Made by a program: the position numbers and the translations under genes. The notes below the pieces were generated by a model. The model did not search any database. It was not told the DNA's origin and saw nothing but the letters and a program-made list of their open reading frames with translations. A stretch of 64,000 nt of DNA from Fibrobacter succinogenes (GTDB taxonomy: Bacteria; Fibrobacterota; Fibrobacteria; Fibrobacterales; Fibrobacteraceae), in contig CACYRP010000024.1 in NCBI GenBank assembly GCA_902776765.1, forward strand, positions 1 through 64,000, written 5' to 3'. Positions 40,684 through 49,931 of the stretch are shown one piece after another. The stretch's first letter is position 1. Every line of letters starts with the position of its first letter.

Positions 40684-41758
40684 ATGAAAGAAAAGGCAAA
40701 AAAACTCATTGAAAAGTACGAAGAACTGGAATCGGAACTCGGAAATCCGGATGTTCTCGGTGATCAGGCTCGTTACAACAAGATTCACAAGCAATACAAG
40801 GGTATCGAAAAGGCCGTTTTGAAGGCCAAGGAATACCTGCAGATGATGGACGACCTTGACGAATACAAGGCCGCCCTCGGCGATTCCGACCCGGAAATGG
40901 TCGCGATGGCAAAGGCTGAAATTTCGGAAATCGAAAAGAAGCTCCCCGAAGTGACCGACGAACTGCAGATTTTGATGGTGCCGAAGGATCCGTGGGACTA
41001 CCGTAACGCAACGCTGGAAATTCGCGGCGGAACCGGTGGCGACGAATCGGCGCTTTTTGCAGGCGACTTGTTCCGCATGTACCGCGGTTACTGCGACAAG
41101 ATGGGCTGGAAGATGACCATCCAGGACTTGAGCGAAGGCCGAAGGCACGGTGGGTGGCTACAAGGAAATCCGCGTGTTCATCGAAGGCGACAGCGTCTAT
41201 GGAACGCTCAAGTTCGAAAGTGGCGTTCACCGCGTGCAGCGCGTGCCGGAAACGGAAACCCAGGGCCGTGTGCATACGTCTGCAGCAACAGTCGCAATCC
41301 TCCCGGAAGCTGAAGAAGTGGACGTGGAAATTCGCGAAGCGGACATCCACATGGACACCTACCGTTCTTCGGGTGCTGGCGGTCAGTACATCAACAAGAC
41401 AGACTCCGCCGTGCGATTGACGCATATCCCGACAGGTGTGGTGGTGAGCTGCCAGACCGAACGTAGCCAGTTGCAGAACAGACTCCACGCTATGGAAATG
41501 TTGCGTTCCAAGATTCTTGACGCGGTCATCGCGAAGAAGGAAAAGGAAGAAGCCGCAAACCGTAAAGCGCTTGTGGGTACGGGTGACCGTTCTGCCAAGA
41601 TCCGCACTTACAACTATCCACAGAACCGCGTGACGGACCACCGCATCGGCCTCACCGTTTACAACCTGGACAAGGTTGTCACAGGCGAACTTGATGAAAT
41701 CATCAACGGTCTCCAGATGGCAAACGCCCAGGAAAAGCTCGGAAAGTTCAACGCATAA
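40684..41758 (+). pseudogene. prfA: peptide chain release factor 1, frameshifted
   Basis: Two overlapping frames together encode a full-length RF1 (about 355 residues), which ends translation at UAA and UAG. The first frame gives the N-terminal helices and RGGTGGDES. The second, shifted by one base, gives [35 protein letters not shown] (with the PxT recognition motif as PET) and the catalytic GGQ in GAGGQYINK. Frame 1 ends in nonsense after SEGR. Around 41133-41146 CGAAGGC occurs twice in tandem; one copy would restore [10 protein letters not shown], as in E. coli SEGEHGGYKE. RF1 is usually essential, so a sequencing or assembly error is likely unless slippage rescues it. Confidence 0.85.
41133..41146 (+). 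repeat. 7-bp tandem duplication in prfA
   Basis: CGAAGGC at 41133-41139 is repeated exactly at 41140-41146 and causes a +1 frame change. Removing one copy restores a canonical release factor. Confidence 0.85.
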
Positions 41759-41778
41759 GGGGTCGTGAGGTAAGTCCA

Positions 41779-42783
41779 ATGCCACAACCGCAGATGACCG
41801 TTCTTGAAATTTTGAACCGCACCAAAGTCTTCTTTGAAAAGAAGGGCATTCCTGATGCACGTCTCGATGCCGAATACATCATCAGCTACGGTCTCAAGAT
41901 GAAGAACCGCATGGACTTGTACCTGAACTTCGAGAAGCCGCTCACGCCAGCGGAGCTGGACGTGCTCCGCACGATGGTTGCACGCCGTGCAACCCGTGAG
42001 CCGCTGCAGCACATCATCGGCGATACAAGCTTCCGAGGATTCATCATCAAGTGCGACCGCCGTGCACTTATCCCGCGCCCGGAAACAGAATCGCTCGTGG
42101 ATATGGCAGCAGACTGCTTGAAGGGTATCGAAAATCCGTTCATCGTCGAAATCGGAACGGGCACGGGTGCGATTTCCATTGCTTGTGCGAAGGAAATCAA
42201 GGGCGCACGCGTTCTCGCCACTGATATTTCCGAAGAAGCTTTGGCATTGGCGCGAACAAACGCAGAAGCGAACGGCCTCGGCGACGCGAACGCTGACAAG
42301 AATGTTGCAGATCCGGGAAACGCCACGAGCGACGCAGCCACCTCGACTAGTTCGACAGGCTCACCAACCAGCTCGGCGATGCTTGCAGGCGCATTGCAGT
42401 TCGCGCAAGGCGACTTGCTGGACGCCGTGAACGCAGACGTTATAGCGAAAGTCGCGGGTGATGCCTCTGCAAAAATCGATTGCCTTATCGCCAACCTCCC
42501 CTACATTCCGAACGGTGAAAAGGACAATCTCCAACCTGAAGTCGCGAAGTACGATCCGGCACTCGCCTTGTTCGGCGGCGCCGACGGTCTTGACCTTGTT
42601 CGCAAGCTTTTACAGCAGACCGAAGGCAAGCTCAAGCCGGGGGCATCCATTTTGCTCGAAATCGGGTCGGAACAGGGCGAAACGCTCAAAACTGAAGCCG
42701 AAAAATATCCGTGGTTGGAATTTACGGGCATTCACAAAGACTTTTGCAACAACATCAGATTCGTTAGTTATAAAGCGAAGTAA
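41779..42783 (+). CDS. prmC: protein-(glutamine-N5) methyltransferase, release factor-specific
   Basis: The 334-residue protein is PrmC (HemK), which methylates the Gln of the GGQ motif of release factors. It follows prfA by 20 bp, the usual operon. The N-terminal helical domain and the SAM site (VEIGTGTGAISIA) are clear. The motif normally NPPY reads NLPY (IANLPYIP), a change at the second residue. Between the SAM motif and the QGDLLD strand there are about 35 extra residues (GDANADKNVADPG... TSSTGSPTSS). Part of that DNA, 42341-42369, resembles the widespread repeat TTCGACAGGCTCA, suggesting an absorbed repeat. It ends before a second pair of repeats. Confidence 0.92.
   Translation: MPQPQMTVLEILNRTKVFFEKKGIPDARLDAEYIISYGLKMKNRMDLYLNFEKPLTPAELDVLRTMVARRATREPLQHIIGDTSFRGFIIKCDRRALIPRPETESLVDMAADCLKGIENPFIVEIGTGTGAISIACAKEIKGARVLATDISEEALALARTNAEANGLGDANADKNVADPGNATSDAATSTSSTGSPTSSAMLAGALQFAQGDLLDAVNADVIAKVAGDASAKIDCLIANLPYIPNGEKDNLQPEVAKYDPALALFGGADGLDLVRKLLQQTEGKLKPGASILLEIGSEQGETLKTEAEKYPWLEFTGIHKDFCNNIRFVSYKAK
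42341..42369 (+). repeat. repeat-like insertion inside prmC
   Basis: The core CTAGTTCGACAGGCTCACCA matches a repeat seen between genes in many bacteria. Here it encodes a Ser/Thr/Pro-rich loop. Confidence 0.5.
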
Positions 42784-42792
42784 ATTGTGACT

Positions 42793-42824
42793 GGATGCTT
42801 CGGGGCATTGTCCCTCAGCATGAC
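42793..42824. repeat. diverged GGATGC...AGCATGAC repeat
   Basis: Begins GGATGCTTCGGG and ends CTCAGCATGAC, just after the prmC stop. Confidence 0.5.
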
Positions 42825-42845
42825 GATGTACGGAAGATGATCCCT

Positions 42846-42871
42846 AGATCCTTCGCTGCGCTCAGAATGAC
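42846..42871. repeat. AGATCC...AGAATGAC interspersed repeat
   Basis: Reads AGATCCTTCGCTGCGCTCAG then AATGAC. It is a second copy of the same family within 25 bp of the first. Confidence 0.6.
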
Positions 42872-42887
42872 GATGTGCGAAAAACTA

Positions 42888-43124
42888 TTAATACCCAGCA
42901 CAGCCGAGAGCGGAGAGGACGAATGTTTCGCTTTCGCCCATACGGTAGAACGGGATCAAGTCATCGTCATCTATTACGGAATCGTCGTTGCCGTTCAATT
43001 GCATCAGTTCCCCAATGCGGCGTTTGAAAATGGAAAAGCCGGAATCTCGCGAAGGTATATCCCAAAGGGACTGTTCTGGAATTTCGACTACATGCTTATT
43101 GACCTTAACTGATTTGCGATTCAT
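42888..43124 (-). CDS. small protein of unknown function
   Basis: The 78-residue frame begins MNRKSVKVNKHVVEIPEQ and ends GCAGY. The ATG at 43124 is preceded by AGGTG at a good distance, which supports translation. It is polar and acidic in the middle (DDSVIDDDDL) with no signal peptide or membrane segment. I do not recognise it. It could be a small regulatory or adaptor protein. A TATATTAG sequence upstream is a possible promoter. Confidence 0.5.
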   Translation of the reverse strand: MNRKSVKVNKHVVEIPEQSLWDIPSRDSGFSIFKRRIGELMQLNGNDDSVIDDDDLIPFYRMGESETFVLSALGCAGY

Positions 43125-43280
43125 TTTTCACCTTTTTATAATTAGTGTTATTACGTGCACTAATATAGAATCGCTAAATGTCAGAACATGACATTTTGAG
43201 CAGTAGTTGAAAAAAAATTTTAAAAAGATTCACTTCATCTGCACAAAGAACCCTATCTGGCGCTCCAAGGCGACAATAAT

Positions 43281-43706
43281 TTATTCCACTACGGTAGCTT
43301 CGACCTGCGCGTGGCCAGCCTTATCCAAACCGAGAACTTTCCCCGCAGCTTCGCTCAAATCCAACACACGCTTTTTTGCATAAGGTCCACGGTCATTGAC
43401 ACGCACAACAACAGAAGCGCCCGTCTTTATGCGAGTCACCTTTAACTTTGTCCCGAACGGGAGCGAACGATGCGCGCATGTAAAATCATCTCGGTCAAAG
43501 ATTTCACCGCTTGCAGTTTTCTTTCCATCAAAACCCTTGCCATAATAACTGGCATCACCCGAAAAAGTGTAACCGATTTCAGCCTTTTTCTGAACACGAG
43601 ACGATTTTGTCACGCGAACATAGCCCTTGCGGTGAGAGGCGCCACTGCACCCCGAAAAAGAGAACAGCAGAAACAAAAGAACTACAAGAAAACCGCGAGA
43701 AACCAT
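43281..43706 (-). CDS. rlpA: RlpA-like septal lipoprotein
   Basis: The 141-residue protein has a lipoprotein signal peptide (FSFSGC) and one double-psi beta-barrel domain typical of RlpA: GDASYYGKGFDGKKTASGE, FTCAHRSLPFGTKLKV and VRVNDRGPY. RlpA cuts or binds denuded peptidoglycan strands at the septum. It lacks the C-terminal SPOR domain of the E. coli protein, so only the catalytic barrel remains. The SPOR protein at 17441 is encoded elsewhere in this window. It starts 3 bp after the stop of a TPR lipoprotein gene, so it closes a cell-envelope operon. Confidence 0.88.
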   Translation of the reverse strand: MVSRGFLVVLLFLLFSFSGCSGASHRKGYVRVTKSSRVQKKAEIGYTFSGDASYYGKGFDGKKTASGEIFDRDDFTCAHRSLPFGTKLKVTRIKTGASVVVRVNDRGPYAKKRVLDLSEAAGKVLGLDKAGHAQVEATVVE

Positions 43707-43709
43707 AGC

Positions 43710-45626
43710 CTACTCAAAATCGTACATGCTGTTATACGTATTCTCGAGGATTTCGTCTTCTTTGTTAATGATTTCAGCCTTCTTTTCTTCGGGCTTGGCA
43801 TTCAATTCTTCGTAATATCTAGCTGAATTATATTCCAAATTCTCGATAGTTTTAGCAGTACGTTTGCGCAACTTAGCCAAGTCATCGTCCGTTGTGGTAA
43901 GGCGCGTATTCAGCACATAAGCGGCACGTTGCCCCCAAGCGGTCTGACCATGGTGATCACGAAGTTGTCGATAAATGGCAACAGCGCTGTCCAACCGTTC
44001 CGAAGTCATCTGGAAATAAATGGCCTTCATGTAAAGAGCCTGCACACCGGACTGAGTCTGCGGATATTCCTTATAGACATTATCAAAAGCATTAAACGCA
44101 GTGGCATAAGCGGAATCCACCAAATCCATCTTGCTCACCGGCATTTCTGATGCCACAGTCCACAGGCTTTCGGCCACCATGTAACGGTCGCGAGCTTCAT
44201 CTTCACGCGTTTTCATCGTCACGCGCATGCCAATATTTGCCTGAGCTTGCTTGGCATATTCGGTGTTCGGGTACTTCTCGATAATTTCCTTGTACAGTTC
44301 TTCGGCGGTATCCGGGTCGTGCAAGAACTCGTCATAGATAAAAGCTCTAGCATATGAAGCTCGCATCACGCTAGCCGTATCTTCCGACTTTTCAATAACG
44401 TTCGTAAGCCTTGCAAGTGCACTATCCGCTTCGGAAAGTTTAAGCAAGAAGAGTTCCGCAATCATAAATTCATTCGCAAAGAACGCCTTCATATTGGGGA
44501 TCGAATCCTTACTTTGGAGAATTTCTTCGTTGCGGTCGCGCATCGAAACAAGGCGCCTCAAAGCAGTACGACGTTCACGGGACTTTTTACCATATTCGCT
44601 AATGGACCTTGCAATATAGCTGCTGTCGTAATAAGACATGGCAAGCTCGTAATTCAACGTCTTGGTCTGCTCGTAATCGCCCATATTGAAGTAACTACGA
44701 GAAGACTGTTCCGTCTTCGCATACTCCGTATTGACCTTATTGAAAATCACATAGGCATCCGCTTTTTTACCAGCCCAAAGCGTTGTTTCACCGATACGGA
44801 CCAAATAAAAGGAACGCTGATTTTCATAAGCTTCGTTCTTGTAAAGTTGCTTGTATTCATCGGCGGCCTTGAGGTATTCCTTGTTGTTCACAAGGCATTC
44901 TGCCGACTGTTCGCTCGCCGTCTGGCGTTCGCGATCGTTCAAGTTCGCGATTTCCTTGGCGTTATAATGGTGGTGCGCCTTTTCCCAATTTTCCATCTTG
45001 AAGTAAAGCCCCGCCAAACGGAAATGCGCCTTGCCCTTCATGTAAGGGGTTCCGCTCGTATCGGCAAGCACGGCTTCCAAGGCGGCAATAGCTTGCTCCG
45101 GAGCTTCGGATTTTTCATCCAAAAGCGAGAGGAGGTTCAAGCCCTGGAAATAATACGGGTGATTTTTATCGGCCACTACGGGTTCTAGCGCAAAGCGGCT
45201 GATATTGAATTCCTGGTTGCGATAAAGGCAATAAGCTCGCTGGTATTCCACAGCCCGCATGGAATCGTTATCGGCAAAATAGCGTTCGTACTCGTCGTAC
45301 TTGGTAATAGCCTTGGGCCAATCGGCTTTATGCCTGTAGGATTCCGCAATGAGGAACACTGCCTCGGCAGTACGCTTCTTGTTTTTGGGGAAGCGCTCCA
45401 GCACACGGGAACCTTTTTCGATGATTTTTTCGTATTTCTGAGATTCTTCGCTACCCGGATAAGACTGAAGTTCGTCGGGGACGCTGTCCAGACGGGCGGT
45501 GCGGAGTTCCGTTGCTTCATCGTAGAGCCGTTCTGCATTGAACATGTGATTCAAGTAGGCGCAGCAAGTGCAACCATCCAACAACGCAGCGAAAAAAACT
45601 AGAGCTAAAAATCGAGCACGGAACAT
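43710..45626 (-). CDS. TPR-repeat lipoprotein, BamD-like repeats
   Basis: From the ATG at 45626 (638 residues) the protein has a lipoprotein-like signal peptide ending in LLDGC, with an unusual Asp before Gly-Cys. The rest is tetratricopeptide-like helical hairpins from about residue 60 onward, with several units in BamD/YbgF style (AVFLIAESYRHKADWPKAI, YPNTEYAKQAQANIG). The last 60 residues are Lys/Glu-rich and probably coiled coil. It is likely attached to the inner face of the outer membrane and to hold together an envelope complex. It sits between a second TPR gene and rlpA. The upstream frame to 45686 overlaps the previous gene. Confidence 0.75.
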   Translation of the reverse strand: MFRARFLALVFFAALLDGCTCCAYLNHMFNAERLYDEATELRTARLDSVPDELQSYPGSEESQKYEKIIEKGSRVLERFPKNKKRTAEAVFLIAESYRHKADWPKAITKYDEYERYFADNDSMRAVEYQRAYCLYRNQEFNISRFALEPVVADKNHPYYFQGLNLLSLLDEKSEAPEQAIAALEAVLADTSGTPYMKGKAHFRLAGLYFKMENWEKAHHHYNAKEIANLNDRERQTASEQSAECLVNNKEYLKAADEYKQLYKNEAYENQRSFYLVRIGETTLWAGKKADAYVIFNKVNTEYAKTEQSSRSYFNMGDYEQTKTLNYELAMSYYDSSYIARSISEYGKKSRERRTALRRLVSMRDRNEEILQSKDSIPNMKAFFANEFMIAELFLLKLSEADSALARLTNVIEKSEDTASVMRASYARAFIYDEFLHDPDTAEELYKEIIEKYPNTEYAKQAQANIGMRVTMKTREDEARDRYMVAESLWTVASEMPVSKMDLVDSAYATAFNAFDNVYKEYPQTQSGVQALYMKAIYFQMTSERLDSAVAIYRQLRDHHGQTAWGQRAAYVLNTRLTTTDDDLAKLRKRTAKTIENLEYNSARYYEELNAKPEEKKAEIINKEDEILENTYNSMYDFE

Positions 45627-45652
45627 ATAGCTACAAAATAGATAATTGCGAG

Positions 45653-47374
45653 CTAAAATTCCATAAGAAGTGGCAGATAATCGCAAAGTTTCATGCCTGA
45701 CGGGGGCAAAGTTTTGCGATCAAGGCGAACCATGCGCACTTCGGCCGGTTTTCCGACGATACGGGCAAGGATTTCGAAGTTATCGCGAGTTTCCCAAACG
45801 GCAGCATCCAAGACAACCCCGTTGCCGCAATCGGTTTCACCCGTGTTGTTGCTGATACCCGAAATTCTTGAATTTTGCTTGAGCAAGCGGGAGAAAATTT
45901 CTGGAGCAACGCCCAAATGATTCGAACTCGAAGCGGAATCATAAACGACCACATGAACTTCTTTAAAACGGTTATGAGAATCAAAAACAACCGTATAAGT
46001 GTGATGGTAGGGATTTTCGAAGAAGGATTCCTGCCAAACAAAGCGTTTCACTTGTTTAAAATTCGCCGGGGAGTACTTTCTAAAGAATTCCTGCGAAGAA
46101 GCCCCGTAACGTACAAGATAATGGCCCAACTTTGTCGAAAAATCATGTTTCTGTTCTGGAGCCATCGATTCACGAAGGCTATCAATAGCGCGGTTCAAGT
46201 TGGCGGTAAGCCCGTTATTGTATTCCTCAATAGCAACTTTACGGACTTGTTCAAGTTCACTTATTCGGGACTTGATATCCGGGTATTCCGGGTCGTTCTT
46301 GAGGATGTAGTTGAACTCGCGGCGAGCCATGTCGAACATGTGAGCTTTCGTATAAGCAATACCCAGGGCTTCGCGGAGCGGCAAATTCTCAGGATAACGT
46401 TCTACCAGCGGTGCAAGAATGTCGCATGCCACCTGTGCACGGTCCCTGGAGGACCCGGCATAAGAACCATTCTTTCCGGGAGCGGTCTTTTCGCCAATCG
46501 TCGCCATTGCACGGCGGGCCTTTTCGTAATCGGGGCGGAACGCAATTATGCGCTGGTACGTTTTTTCAGCTTCGTCAAACTTGCCATTGTATTCGGCGAG
46601 GTACCCGCGCAAAAGGAGCAAATCCGAAGAAAGCGGGAACTGCGTCAATGCATAATCGATCACGAGAGACGCACTGTCCAGTACTCCTTCGTCGTGATAG
46701 ATTTTTGCCAAAAGTTCAAACGCACGTTGCGAGTCGCCCGAAGAAAGGCTGATGGCCGCACGGCATTCGCCTGCAGCCTCCTTCATGTTTCCATTCTTGA
46801 GCAAAAGTTCCGCATACCACAGCCTGATTTCGTAAATGGACGGAGAGCGGTTGCTTGCCATCTTAGCAAGTTCAAGCGCTACAGTCAAGTTCCCTGCCAA
46901 CAACGACTTACGGCTGTCGAGATAAAAACTGATTCCCGTACTCGGGTAACGCGACATCAAACGTCCAATCAAAAGATCAGCGCGGTCGCGCATCACTTCC
47001 GTTACGGAATCCATGTGGAATAACGTATTGACTTCACCCCAGACAGCCGCATCGACATTCGGGTACAATAGCACAAGCGCATCGTAAATTTCGTAGGCAG
47101 CCTTGGTCGCACCGCTCCGCGAGAGCTCCCCCGCACGGCGAAATTCAGCTTGAGCCTGCACTGGGAGTCGTTCGACATCCGCCTTGAAGTTTGGAGCATC
47201 GCCATTCAAAATAGACGAGCCCGCCTTAAGCCCAAATGGGATTTCCCCCACTACAACTTTCGAGGGACCGTATTTGTTATAAAGTTTGTACCCACCATAT
47301 GCAATCAACGCACCAAAGAAACAAAACAGAAACAGGTACGCAGCAGTGCGAGAAGCAGATGAGGTGTTCGACAT
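45653..47374 (-). CDS. inner-membrane TPR protein
   Basis: The 573-residue protein has a short cytoplasmic N-terminus, one transmembrane helix (about residues 10-30, YLFLFCFFGALIAYGGY) and then a long periplasmic part with about seven TPR-like hairpins (for example GYLAEYNGKFDEAEKTYQRI and GIAYTKAHMFDMARREFNYIL). The C-terminal 170 residues form a separate mixed domain ending LPLLMEF. TPR arrays mount protein partners. It lies 24 bp after the sigma-factor stop and 26 bp before the TPR lipoprotein gene, so these probably work together in the envelope. No specific partner can be named. Confidence 0.72.
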   Translation of the reverse strand: MSNTSSASRTAAYLFLFCFFGALIAYGGYKLYNKYGPSKVVVGEIPFGLKAGSSILNGDAPNFKADVERLPVQAQAEFRRAGELSRSGATKAAYEIYDALVLLYPNVDAAVWGEVNTLFHMDSVTEVMRDRADLLIGRLMSRYPSTGISFYLDSRKSLLAGNLTVALELAKMASNRSPSIYEIRLWYAELLLKNGNMKEAAGECRAAISLSSGDSQRAFELLAKIYHDEGVLDSASLVIDYALTQFPLSSDLLLLRGYLAEYNGKFDEAEKTYQRIIAFRPDYEKARRAMATIGEKTAPGKNGSYAGSSRDRAQVACDILAPLVERYPENLPLREALGIAYTKAHMFDMARREFNYILKNDPEYPDIKSRISELEQVRKVAIEEYNNGLTANLNRAIDSLRESMAPEQKHDFSTKLGHYLVRYGASSQEFFRKYSPANFKQVKRFVWQESFFENPYHHTYTVVFDSHNRFKEVHVVVYDSASSSNHLGVAPEIFSRLLKQNSRISGISNNTGETDCGNGVVLDAAVWETRDNFEILARIVGKPAEVRMVRLDRKTLPPSGMKLCDYLPLLMEF

Positions 47375-47398
47375 CAGAATCCCTATCTAGAGTTCCAA

Positions 47399-48247
47399 TT
47401 AAATTTCCAAAAAGTCAGCCAGTTTTTCTTTGTGTTCCTTGCTCTTCTGCAAGCGGCGCAAAGTCTTGTTCTTAATCTGACGAACGCGTTCACGGCTGAG
47501 TTTCAAATCTTCGCCAATATCTTTTAACGTTGTGTCTTCGACGGTATCGAGGCCGTAGAACATGCGGAGAATTTCTTCTTCGCGCTGCGGAAGTGACGAA
47601 AGCGTTTCCTGGATGAGTTTCTTGCGTTCTTCACGTTCCATGTCTTCGTCTTGGTTGCCATCGCTACCGAGCACGTCCATAAGCGTACTCACGGAGTCAG
47701 CACTGGAAACACCGGCATCATCGCCGATCGGGGCATCCAACGAGATATCCACAATCTTTTCCATGACTTCGACGATATCGCGTTCGTACGGTGCAAATTC
47801 TTCCATCGAAATGGTCTTATCGTAGTCACCGCCGTTCTGCATCAAGGCACGTTTAAAGCGATTCACAAGAGCAAGCTTGTTAGGCGGAATGCGGACTGCG
47901 CCCACCTGTTCGAACAAAGCCTTCTGGATGGACTGGCGAATCCACCACACAGCGTAGCTGATGAACTTCACGTCCTTGTCCATGTCAAAGCGCTTAGCAG
48001 CCTTGAAAAGACCGAGGTTACCTTCGTTGATCAGGTCCAAAAGCGAGAGACCGCGGCCCTGGTACTTGCGGGCGACGCTCACCACAAATCGCAAGTTACC
48101 ACGGATAAGGCGCTGCAAGGCAGACTTTCGAATTTCTTCGGTGTCACCGTTCTTGATGATTTTCAACAGCGCCGACTCCTCCTGCGGAGTCAGCGTAGGA
48201 TACCTATTCAAGTCACGAAAATAAAGAGCTTCGTTAAAATCACTCAT
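47399..48247 (-). CDS. short RpoD-type sigma-70 factor
   Basis: The 282-residue protein contains sigma regions 1.2 to 4.2: YFRDLNRYPTLTPQEE (1.2), RFVVSVARKYQGRGLSLLDLINEGN (2.1-2.2), FISYAVWWIRQSI (2.3-2.4), region 3, and region 4 with SRERVRQIKNKTLRRLQ. It lacks region 1.1 and the large non-conserved insert of E. coli RpoD and so resembles the short primary sigma of Bacteroidetes, which reads TAnnTTTG boxes. Such boxes are common in this window. Whether it is the housekeeping factor or one of several cannot be told without the genome. It heads the envelope operon (TPR, TPR, RlpA) but also follows the Mrp/DUF971 pair. Confidence 0.9.
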   Translation of the reverse strand: MSDFNEALYFRDLNRYPTLTPQEESALLKIIKNGDTEEIRKSALQRLIRGNLRFVVSVARKYQGRGLSLLDLINEGNLGLFKAAKRFDMDKDVKFISYAVWWIRQSIQKALFEQVGAVRIPPNKLALVNRFKRALMQNGGDYDKTISMEEFAPYERDIVEVMEKIVDISLDAPIGDDAGVSSADSVSTLMDVLGSDGNQDEDMEREERKKLIQETLSSLPQREEEILRMFYGLDTVEDTTLKDIGEDLKLSRERVRQIKNKTLRRLQKSKEHKEKLADFLEI

Positions 48248-48304
48248 AAAAACAACACCTTTTGTCTTGGACAGACCGCCATTGACAGTTTAAAATATGG
48301 TTTT

Positions 48305-48601
48305 TTATGCAGTTTCCGTCAATTCCTTGAGTTTATCGTATGGGTAAATTCCCGAACGATGCCCATCGCTAAAAGAAAGACCCACTGCATAGCGGCCAAT
48401 CGACTGGATATGTTCAAGCTTTACATCCAAGGGAACGGTCGAATCGTCCAAGAGTTTTTCACCAGTATGTTCATCGACACAGAGCGCGCACGGACAAGCT
48501 AAGCGGAGTTTGCGGACACTGCATGCGGTGCGAGTTCCATCATTCCATTCAAAGCCAAGTTCACCGTCTTTTGTTCTGAAAACTTTCTTTGGCTGGATCA
48601 T
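48305..48601 (-). CDS. DUF971 protein
   Basis: The 98-residue protein matches DUF971, related to the N-terminal domain of gamma-butyrobetaine hydroxylase. The family motif (L/R)xxCPCAxC is present as RLACPCALCVDEHTGEK, with three Cys that may bind iron-sulfur or zinc. The end SDGHRSGIYPYDKL is also typical. DUF971 is often found beside, or fused to, Mrp/ApbC proteins, and here its ATG overlaps the mrp stop by 4 bp. A role in iron-sulfur cluster handling is inferred from this link. Confidence 0.85.
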   Translation of the reverse strand: MIQPKKVFRTKDGELGFEWNDGTRTACSVRKLRLACPCALCVDEHTGEKLLDDSTVPLDVKLEHIQSIGRYAVGLSFSDGHRSGIYPYDKLKELTETA

Positions 48602-49725
48602 ACTTCCTCCACGGGTAGCTGTTCGAAATCGTAATTGAAGTTTTTGAGGACTCCATCGCCCTCGGATTCAAAAACGGCAAGCGTACGGACCACCGTTTCT
48701 GCTGTATCCATAAAGACCTTCGCCGATTCGGAGTTCGGATAACGGAGCACGGCGGGAGTTCCTTCGTCCCCACAACCAGCAACGGCGGGTTCCAGCGGGA
48801 CTTTGCCAATGAGCGGCACGCCCCACTTTTCAGCAATTTTCTGACCACCACCGGCAGGGAAAATGTTGTGGTGCTTTCCGCACTCATCGCAAATGAAATA
48901 GCTCATATTCTCGACAACGCCGATTACAGGCACGCCAACGTTATCGAACATGGCAAGCCCCTTGCGGCAGTCGGCAAGAGCCACCTCTTGCGGAGTGGTC
49001 ACGACGACCGCGCCGGCCATCGGGCAATTCTGCGTGAGCGTGAGCTGGATGTCGCCAGTTCCTGGAGGAAAATCCACGAGAAGGTAATCGAGTTTGCCCC
49101 AGCGCACATGATGGATAAAATGCTGGATCATCTGCGATACCATCGGTCCACGCCAAATGGTCGCCTTGTCAGAATCCGCGAACATGCACATGGAGACGAT
49201 GCTGATGCCGCCCTTTGCTTCGACCGGAGCAATCGTATTGTCTTCGAAAACTTCAGGCGCTTTATCAATCCCGAACATGAGGCCCATGGAGGGGCCGTAA
49301 ATGTCTGCATCGAGAATACCCACGCGGGCACCAGAAAGGCTGAGCGCCATGGCGAGGTTCGCCGTCACGGTCGATTTACCTACACCGCCCTTGCCACTTG
49401 CCACCGCAACCACGTGCGCCACTTCGCCGATGTGGGAATTCTGCGGAGCCTTGGCGGCGGAATTGTCATCGCCCACGCGGCCCTGCGAAGAAGTAAGTGC
49501 CACCTCGACTTCGGTTGCGCCAAGCGACTTCACAATGGCAATGCACTGGTCCTTGAAGCGATCGCGAATCGGGCATGCCGGAGTCGTCAGTCGCAAATCA
49601 AAAGAAACCTTCGTGCCTACAATTTTCAGGTTTTGAACAAAGTTTAGTTCTACGATATTCTTGTGCAAGTCCGGATCCTGGACCGCACGCAAGGCACTTA
49701 AAATATTTTGTTCGTTCAGTTGCAT
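48598..49725 (-). CDS. mrp: Mrp/ApbC P-loop iron-sulfur carrier ATPase
   Basis: The 375-residue protein has an N-terminal MIP18/DUF59 domain (residues 1-85; TTPACPIRD) and a deviant Walker A P-loop ATPase domain with VASGKGGVGKST near residue 107-118. Other matches are GILDADIYGPSMG, VDFPPGTGD and ENMSYFICDECG with a CxxC that can hold a bridging 4Fe-4S cluster between two subunits. ApbC proteins deliver iron-sulfur clusters to target enzymes. The 4-bp overlap with DUF971 suggests coordinated translation. The gene starts with a plain ATG at 49725. Confidence 0.95.
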   Translation of the reverse strand: MQLNEQNILSALRAVQDPDLHKNIVELNFVQNLKIVGTKVSFDLRLTTPACPIRDRFKDQCIAIVKSLGATEVEVALTSSQGRVGDDNSAAKAPQNSHIGEVAHVVAVASGKGGVGKSTVTANLAMALSLSGARVGILDADIYGPSMGLMFGIDKAPEVFEDNTIAPVEAKGGISIVSMCMFADSDKATIWRGPMVSQMIQHFIHHVRWGKLDYLLVDFPPGTGDIQLTLTQNCPMAGAVVVTTPQEVALADCRKGLAMFDNVGVPVIGVVENMSYFICDECGKHHNIFPAGGGQKIAEKWGVPLIGKVPLEPAVAGCGDEGTPAVLRYPNSESAKVFMDTAETVVRTLAVFESEGDGVLKNFNYDFEQLPVEEV

Positions 49726-49731
49726 TTTAAC

Positions 49732-49812
49732 AGCTCGGCTCTACGAGCCTTTGAGCTATGGGGTCGCTCGCTAGCTCGCTTTGAGGTATGGGATCGGCGC
49801 AATGCGCCTCTG
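49732..49812. repeat. heptad and hairpin repeat element upstream of mrp
   Basis: It holds a nested hairpin (AGCTC/GAGCT around GGCTCTACGAGCC), then GCTATGG, GGTCGCT, then GAGGTATGGGATC, a hairpin GGCGCAATGCGCC and CTCTGGGTT. The latter half matches the elements at 26288 and 63493 in order. Confidence 0.65.
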
Positions 49813-49931
49813 GGTTAAAAAATTTTCCTGGCAGAAATTTAGACTTTTTCACAAAACAAAAAAAGACAGATACCGAAGTATATGTCTTTTTGAAGAGAGC
49901 AATTTTTGAAAGCGCCATTGAAGCGCGAAAA

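Noticed and set aside
40684..41758. Programmed frameshift of a release factor, as in prfB
   Set aside because: The protein is RF1 (PxT motif), the shift is in mid-gene, and there is no CUU-UGA signal; a 7-bp duplication explains it better.
45875..47023. 382-codon plus-strand open frame
   Set aside because: Antisense to the TPR gene; rich in Arg/Phe with no domain.
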